10,519 nucleotides of DNA from JACOTK01 sp038256565 (GTDB taxonomy: Bacteria; Actinomycetota; Acidimicrobiia; Acidimicrobiales; CADCSY01): the NCBI GenBank assembly GCA_038256565.1, contig JBBSKG010000092.1, forward strand, positions 1 to 10,519. Direction: 5' to 3'. The translations under genes and the position numbers were made by a program. Under the pieces are notes generated by a model. The model saw only the letters and a list, made by a program, of their open reading frames with translations, was not told the DNA's origin and ran no database searches. Below, one piece after another: positions 6,367-10,519 of the stretch; position 1 is the stretch's first letter, and the number at the start of each line of letters is the position of its first letter.

Positions 6367-8028
6367 ATGGCGCGATCTATCAAACTCCGCCCATGGCAAA
6401 GGGACGCGCTCGACCGTCTTGAGGCCACATCAGGGCCAAACTTTCTTGCCGTCGCCACACCAGGAGCTGGTAAAACGACATTTGCTTTGACGGCTGCTTG
6501 TCAAAATCTCGCTGCAAACCCTCGAAGGCGCCTTGTCGTGGTGGTGCCTACACAACACCTCAAGGTGCAGTGGGCTAGTGCCGCAAACGCATTTGGCCTA
6601 CACCTTGACCCATCATGGTCAGCCGCCGATGGACGCCTGCCAAGCGACATGCACGGTGTCATCACTACCTACCAACAAGTGGCCTCGTCTGCTCCCATTC
6701 TGCGCGGACTAGCAAGTGATGCGTTCGTGATCTTCGACGAAATTCACCACGCAGCAGATGACCGAGCCTGGGGAGACAGCATTCGCTATGCCTTTGAGCC
6801 AGCTGCACAACGCCTCTCACTTTCAGGCACGCCATTTCGATCAGACACCCAAGCCATTCCTTTTATCGACTATCACCTTGATGAAGCTCGTCCCGACTAC
6901 TCCTATGGCTATCGAGAAGCTTTGGCCGATGGCGGTGTTGTGCGTCCGGTCTATTTTCCCCAAATCAATGGCCACATGGAATGGATGGGCCCCGATGGCT
7001 CTTTACATTCGCATAGTTTCGAAGATTCGCTCGACTCCACCCATGCGAGTCAACGTTTGCGTGCCGCTCTCTCAATAGAAGGTGAATGGCTCCCTGCGGT
7101 TTTGGCCCAAGCACATCAACGTCTATGTGAAGTACGCGTCGAACATGACAATGCAGGTGGACTCATAATCGCTATGGATCAAGAGCACGCTCGCGCCATA
7201 GCCACTCTTTTAGAACGTCGCTACGGCATACGGGTAACTGTCGCAGTATCAGATGACCCTGCCGCATCAAGCCATATCGCCCGCTTCGCAGCAGGAACCG
7301 ACCCATGGATCGTCGCCGTCCGCATGATTTCTGAAGGGGTCGACATTCCCCGTTTGCGGGTGGGCGTCTTTGCGACCAACACCACCACCGAACTGTTCTT
7401 TCGCCAAGCAGTTGGGCGCTTAGTGCGCTGGACAAAAGGTTTGCGTCGTCAAGACGCTTACCTGTTTATTCCCGACGACAGTCGACTCGTTCGCAAGGCC
7501 AACGAGATCGCCCTCGAGCGCAATCACAGCTTGGCCAAGGTGGCTAGACCCGAAGGCGAAGGAGAAGGCTTCGCAGATGCCTTGGACTTACTAGACGATC
7601 GTGACGCATTAGCGAACCAAGGAGACGACCCACAACTCTCGTTGTTCAGCGTTATCTCTGCCGTTGCTGTAGGTGCTCCACGAGTCGCTCAGCCCACACT
7701 TGGTTTCATTGGCGACGGTGAATCCCATGATGACGATGAGTCGCTGACCATCACGCTTGCGCCACTCCCCCAACTTGCTGGCGACCGATCTATGCACGGT
7801 GGTGATTCTGGTGACACGCTCATTGCGACCCGTCGTGAGAACAAACAAGAGTTGCGCAACGCCAACAATGACCGAGTGAGAGCAATAGCGAGAATCACTG
7901 GATGGTCACATGCGCAGGTCAATGGAGAATTGAATCGCCTAACTGGGCTGAACAAGGTTACTGAAGCAACATTGACCCAACTTGAAACTCGACTGCGCCA
8001 CGCTGGGCGTTGGCTATCTCGACTCTAA
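6367..8028 (+). CDS. Superfamily 2 DEAD/DEAH-box helicase
   Basis: This 553-residue protein carries a complete set of SF2 helicase motifs. RPWQRDAL (8-15) is a Q-motif-like start. Motif I is TPGAGKTT (Lys36), and motif Ia lies near VVVVPTQHLKVQW. Motif II is DEIHH (124-128) and motif III is SGTPFR (153-158). In the second RecA-like lobe, motif V is ISEGVDIP (321-328) and motif VI is QAVGRLVR (347-354). The layout matches the SSL2-like COG1061 group. The C-terminal ~150 residues include an acidic linker and a small helical region ending TGLNKVTEATLTQLETRL. The substrate (DNA or RNA) and pathway are not evident. ATG 6367 directly follows an in-frame TAA, and no SD precedes it, so translation may depend on coupling with thiC 8 nt upstream. 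The neighbours do not suggest a restriction or defence cassette. Confidence 0.9.
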   Translation: MARSIKLRPWQRDALDRLEATSGPNFLAVATPGAGKTTFALTAACQNLAANPRRRLVVVVPTQHLKVQWASAANAFGLHLDPSWSAADGRLPSDMHGVITTYQQVASSAPILRGLASDAFVIFDEIHHAADDRAWGDSIRYAFEPAAQRLSLSGTPFRSDTQAIPFIDYHLDEARPDYSYGYREALADGGVVRPVYFPQINGHMEWMGPDGSLHSHSFEDSLDSTHASQRLRAALSIEGEWLPAVLAQAHQRLCEVRVEHDNAGGLIIAMDQEHARAIATLLERRYGIRVTVAVSDDPAASSHIARFAAGTDPWIVAVRMISEGVDIPRLRVGVFATNTTTELFFRQAVGRLVRWTKGLRRQDAYLFIPDDSRLVRKANEIALERNHSLAKVARPEGEGEGFADALDLLDDRDALANQGDDPQLSLFSVISAVAVGAPRVAQPTLGFIGDGESHDDDESLTITLAPLPQLAGDRSMHGGDSGDTLIATRRENKQELRNANNDRVRAIARITGWSHAQVNGELNRLTGLNKVTEATLTQLETRLRHAGRWLSRL

Positions 8029-8052
8029 AACACAGGGAACTTCACCACCAGC

Positions 8053-8058
8053 TAGCGT
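8053..8058 (+). promoter_or_regulatory. Possible -10 box for a leaderless SPFH-gene transcript
   Basis: TAGCGT matches TANNNT and ends 6 nt before the ATG at 8065, so transcription could begin at the start codon. No SD precedes this ATG. No good -35 element is visible, and the motif is weak, so this is only a suggestion. The alternative is read-through from thiC and the helicase, 36 nt upstream. Confidence 0.2.
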
Positions 8059-8064
8059 GCGGTT

Positions 8065-9066
8065 ATGGCTAACAGCATCTCGATGTCAAACATAAAGGCC
8101 AGCACCTTGGTCAAGATTGCTGTCATCACCGTCATCGGTTTCATTTTTTTGGTAATGGTCCTGGGAGCGTTTGCGGCGACGCCAGTCGACAAGATTGGGC
8201 TTCATTATTCCGGTGGCCCAATTGAGGGAATCAAGTTTCAAAAAATTGTTGAACCGGGTTCGGGCACCCGCTTTCTGGGACTACAAGACAACTTGATAGA
8301 ACTACCTGTAACGCAGCGCGACTACATCGTGAGCCTTAATGAAAACGAGGGCGATCTCCGTGCATCTGACTCAATACTCGCCCCTGCTCGTGGCGGAGTT
8401 GATATGCAATTTGAGATTACCGCTTACTTCACGCTCAACACCAACCCCCAGATTGTAAGAAAGTTTTATGAACGGGTATGCGTAAAGTTCGCCTGCGATA
8501 CCGAAGCGGGTTGGGATGTGATGTTGAACAACAACTTCCGCAAACCCATTGAACAAGCAATTCAACAACGAGTCCGCGAACACACAGTTAATGAGTTATT
8601 TGCAGGTGAAGCCTCAGTCGAAACGGGTACTACTCCCGACGAAGCCGAATCACTCCTGGTCGCAATCCAAAATGAGATTGCTGCTGACCTGAAAGAAAAT
8701 GTGAATCACATTCTCGGTGGAAACTACTTCTGCGGGCCAACCTTCGATCGCACTAAGCCTGATGTTTGTCCAGACTTCGTGTTCCAAATCATCTCAGCCA
8801 CACCTACCAACGAAGCCGTTCGAAATGCCTTTGCGCAAAATGCCGCCAGCCGCCAAGCCATTCTCACAGCCCAAAACAATGCACAGGCTGAAGTCGCAAA
8901 AGCGGAAGGTCGCCGCCAATCACAAGAAGCCCTCAACAACCTCTACCAAGACCCCAACTACATCGCTTATCTAAACGCGTTGGCCATACAAGAGTGTGCC
9001 TCCAACTCGAACTGCACCCTCGTGGTCAACCCGGGTGCCACAAACGTAAACGTCACACCCCGTTAG
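8065..9066 (+). CDS. SPFH/band-7 domain membrane protein
   Basis: This 333-residue protein has one N-terminal transmembrane helix (about 12-37), followed by a band-7/SPFH-type domain. Recognisable parts include VDKIGLHYSGGPIEG, EPGSGTRFLGLQDNLIELPVTQRDYIVS and VDMQFEITAYFTLN. A long helical, Ala/Gln/Glu-rich stretch follows (EAVRNAFAQNAASRQAILTAQNNAQAEVAKAEGRRQSQEAL), typical of the coiled-coil part of prohibitin/stomatin-like proteins. Such proteins form membrane-bound oligomers that scaffold microdomains or regulate proteases. Unusually, six cysteines fall in three close pairs (139/144, 223/235, 311/317), which fits disulphide bonds on the outer face of the membrane. The first ATG is used; Met7 is an alternative start and neither has a clear SD. 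Element B begins at the stop codon. Family call good, role unknown. Confidence 0.82.
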   Translation: MANSISMSNIKASTLVKIAVITVIGFIFLVMVLGAFAATPVDKIGLHYSGGPIEGIKFQKIVEPGSGTRFLGLQDNLIELPVTQRDYIVSLNENEGDLRASDSILAPARGGVDMQFEITAYFTLNTNPQIVRKFYERVCVKFACDTEAGWDVMLNNNFRKPIEQAIQQRVREHTVNELFAGEASVETGTTPDEAESLLVAIQNEIAADLKENVNHILGGNYFCGPTFDRTKPDVCPDFVFQIISATPTNEAVRNAFAQNAASRQAILTAQNNAQAEVAKAEGRRQSQEALNNLYQDPNYIAYLNALAIQECASNSNCTLVVNPGATNVNVTPR

Positions 9067-9165
9067 GGCCTGAGATGAAACAACTTGGGCGGCCAAAGGC
9101 CGAATTGTGCGCCCCACCAAGGAAAACTTGTGATGTGCCGCGCAAGTTGTTTCATTACGGGTCCT
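9066..9165 (+). repeat. Long hairpin element B, homologous to element A at 4763-4863
   Basis: This is the second copy of the structured element, starting at the last base of the SPFH stop codon. GGGCC (9066-9070) pairs with GGTCC (9160-9164) through one G-T wobble. GATGAAACAACTTG (9074-9087) pairs with 9143-9156, again with one G-T. GCGGC (9089-9093) pairs with GCCGC (9137-9141). The apical part shares AAAGGCCGAA, GTG, CCAC, AAGG and AAAC with element A. At three stem positions both partners differ from element A but still pair. It ends 20 nt before the methyltransferase ATG, leaving little room for a separate promoter. Confidence 0.8.
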
Positions 9166-9184
9166 TCGGGCGGCTAAGGCTTAC

Positions 9185-9829
9185 ATGCAACTAGCTCTTA
9201 AGACCAAAGCTGAAGCCGCCATTGGTTTTATGCCTCCCGATGAAGGGCTTGGCCTATATGAGGCTGGCATTGCCGCATGCAAGGCTGTGCCAGGAGCACC
9301 TTTAGTTGAGATTGGTAGTTACTGCGGAAAGTCTTCGCTCTATCTAGGTGGCGCAGCACGTGAAGGTGAAACGACGCTGTTTGCTGTCGATCACCATCGC
9401 GGTTCGGAAGAAAACCAGCCCGGGTGGCAGTGGCATGACCCGACCCTTGTTGACGAAACTGTCGGCTTAATCGACACGCTGCCCACCTTTCGCCGAACAA
9501 TCATTGATGCTGGTCTAGAGCAACATGTGATTGCTGTCGTAGGAGACTCGCCCACCGTAGCGAAGCACTGGTCAACCCCTTGTGCGTTGGTGTTTATCGA
9601 TGGAGGCCATGGCAACGAGCCAGCGCATCGTGACCTCGAAATGTGGGCACCTCAAATAGCTCCAGGCGGACTGCTTGCCATTCATGATGTCTTTCCCAAC
9701 CCAACAGACGGTGGCCGCCCGCCTTATGAGATCTACCTACGAGCGCTTGAGAATGGTTTCGAAGAAGTATCAGCCACCGGCTCTCTGCGAATTTTATGCC
9801 GTGTGGGTGACGTGTCGAAGTTGAGCTGA
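9185..9829 (+). CDS. Class I SAM-dependent methyltransferase (Methyltransf_24-like)
   Basis: This 214-residue single-domain protein has a Rossmann-type SAM-binding core. Motif I is LVEIGSYCGKSSLYLG (about 40-55), followed by an acidic strand end AVDHHRG. VIAVVGDSP comes next, then FIDGGHGNEPAHRDLEMWAPQIAPGGLLAIHDVF, which is characteristic of the Methyltransf_24/CmcI-like group. Some members of that group act on sugars or secondary metabolites; the acceptor here cannot be named. AAGG lies 5 nt before the ATG, a weak SD. The stop overlaps the next start (TGATG), so the two products are probably made together. The neighbouring partial nucleotide-sugar dehydrogenase suggests a glycan-related role (inference). 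Confidence 0.85.
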   Translation: MQLALKTKAEAAIGFMPPDEGLGLYEAGIAACKAVPGAPLVEIGSYCGKSSLYLGGAAREGETTLFAVDHHRGSEENQPGWQWHDPTLVDETVGLIDTLPTFRRTIIDAGLEQHVIAVVGDSPTVAKHWSTPCALVFIDGGHGNEPAHRDLEMWAPQIAPGGLLAIHDVFPNPTDGGRPPYEIYLRALENGFEEVSATGSLRILCRVGDVSKLS

Positions 9830-10341
9830 TGTTTCGACGACAATCAAACAGTCCGGCTTCGAACAGTCCAACTTCAAGTAGCCCGGCTGCACCTCGCTTA
9901 AGGTCAGCGCCCGTTCCTTCAGCATCAGCACCCGATGCTTTGTCGGCGGCTCAACCAACACCGTTGCCTGGTATCGACCCAGCTGGCTACACCGCCGAAG
10001 CTGAGCGCTTCGCAGCAACGATGTCTAACAAATCGCCGACTCTGTACCTCGACTTCACGATCGAAAGCATTGATCGCCTTGATACTTTCATGGCCAAGAT
10101 GACCGCATTACCAAGTGACGGTTATGCCTTGGGCCTTGGCTGTTACCTAGGCGAAGTAATCAGACGCAACCAAGGTGGCACCTGGCTAGCCGACGGCACC
10201 CTTACAAACGTCGGCAATCTCGCCGAGATCTTCCCCCTGCAACGAGCCCGGTCCCGCTGGGAACGAACCGACTCGCAAGAACCTCCTGAACTTCTTCATG
10301 ACTACCTAAAAGCTGTGTTGAACTCCGCCACTAACAAGTAG
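9829..10341 (+). CDS. Protein of unknown function with disordered Ser/Pro/Ala-rich N-terminus
   Basis: I do not recognise this 170-residue protein. Residues 1-50 are rich in Ser, Pro, Ala and Asn (runs such as SNSPASNSPTSSSPAA) and are probably disordered. Residues ~52-166 look like a compact alpha/beta domain. It includes TLYLDFTIESIDRLDTFMAK, then LGLGCYLGEVIRRNQGGTWLADG, FPLQRARSRWE and ELLHDYLKAVL. The 'CYLGEVIRRNQGGTW' block resembles a segment seen in several small uncharacterised bacterial proteins, but I cannot tie it to a named family with confidence. There is no signal peptide or transmembrane helix, so it is likely cytosolic. Its ATG overlaps the methyltransferase stop by one base (TGATG), implying translational coupling and a linked role. 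Confidence 0.75.
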   Translation: MFRRQSNSPASNSPTSSSPAAPRLRSAPVPSASAPDALSAAQPTPLPGIDPAGYTAEAERFAATMSNKSPTLYLDFTIESIDRLDTFMAKMTALPSDGYALGLGCYLGEVIRRNQGGTWLADGTLTNVGNLAEIFPLQRARSRWERTDSQEPPELLHDYLKAVLNSATNK

Positions 10342-10398
10342 TCACTATCAACAGCTAGCCATTTAATGGTCCCAGTGCATAGTCCAGTTGACCACCAA

Positions 10399-10519
10399 AT
10401 GGGGTCCCGTCAATCACAACTTGTAGTTCTGGTGCGTGTCAAGGGTTTTGAGACCACCGGTTCACCGGCGGGTGCCGGCTCCCACACCGTATGCGTCTAC
10501 GGTCTCGGCTACCTCGGGC
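10399..10519 (+). CDS. Nucleotide-sugar dehydrogenase N-terminus (UDP-glucose/GDP-mannose dehydrogenase family), 3'-truncated by window edge
   Basis: The frame opening after the TAG at 10339-10341 stays open to the window end. It finishes in SHTVCVYGLGYLG, a classic first beta strand plus GxGxxG dinucleotide-binding loop. The GLGYxG form is typical of UDP-glucose, UDP-ManNAc and GDP-mannose dehydrogenases, which oxidise nucleotide sugars to uronates with NAD. Only about 40 residues are visible, so the subfamily cannot be set. The start is uncertain: ATG 10366, ATG 10399 and GTG 10432 are in frame, none with a clear SD. The family usually starts close to the strand, so a later start is favoured. 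CCATTTAATGG, a short inverted repeat at 10359-10369, lies in the gap upstream. Confidence 0.6.
   Translation, partial: MGSRQSQLVVLVRVKGFETTGSPAGAGSHTVCVYGLGYLG

Noticed and set aside
6367..8066. Helicase plus SPFH protein as a phage-defence system
   Set aside because: No nuclease, toxin, reverse transcriptase or other effector domain is visible, and the flanking genes are housekeeping or envelope-related.
8994..9194. 66-codon plus-strand frame over the SPFH 3' end and element B
   Set aside because: It overlaps the SPFH gene in another frame and runs through the hairpin; no homology signal or SD.
10462..10519. Minus-strand fragment reading PEVAETVDAYGVGAGTRR then stop, reminiscent of the VDxYGVGT motif of nicotinate phosphoribosyltransferase
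   Set aside because: The likeness is short and would require indels to continue. The plus strand over the same bases gives VCVYGLGYLG, an uninterrupted and better match to a nucleotide-sugar dehydrogenase start.

Overview
The window is a gene-dense bacterial chromosome fragment of moderate GC (about 50-55% by eye). The lineage is inferred as an actinobacterium, perhaps Acidimicrobiia. The hints are secreted or anchored proteins with Pro/Thr-rich 'PPTTTTTE' tails, the short form of ThiC, an actinobacterial-style sensor kinase, and several starts with no Shine-Dalgarno (SD) sequence but a -10-like box about 7 nt upstream. There is no rRNA, tRNA, phage, IS element or CRISPR array, so the taxonomy is tentative.

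Layout. (1) Positions 3-2000 hold the 3' part of a secreted subtilisin-family (S8) protease; its start lies left of the window. (2) Facing it is a minus-strand gene (2662-2021) for a single-pass membrane protein with a long Ser/Thr/Pro-rich repetitive tail. (3) A short divergent region (2663-2790) carries two copies of a dyad-symmetric motif and separates that gene from a plus-strand sensor kinase (2791-4212). The kinase keeps its ATP-binding boxes but has Gly where the phospho-acceptor His should be. (4) A small START/SRPBCC-fold protein follows (4289-4762), probably from its own leaderless promoter. (5) A TPP riboswitch (about 4911-4997) controls thiC (5003-6358). An SF2 helicase (6367-8028) starts only 8 nt after thiC and an SPFH/band-7 membrane protein (8065-9066) follows. 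(6) The right end has a SAM-dependent methyltransferase (9185-9829), overlapped by a gene of unknown function (9829-10341). Then comes the start of what looks like a nucleotide-sugar dehydrogenase, cut off by the window edge. That last block suggests surface-polysaccharide or sugar metabolism.

The most unusual signal is a pair of homologous, roughly 100-nt hairpin elements, at 4763-4863 and 9066-9165, each beginning at the stop codon of the upstream gene. Their long stems differ at several positions, and at three base pairs both partners have changed so that pairing is kept. That pattern points to a conserved structure: either an undescribed 3'-end or intergenic RNA, or a palindromic repeat family. 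The second strong signal is the kinase that lacks its phospho-acceptor histidine.
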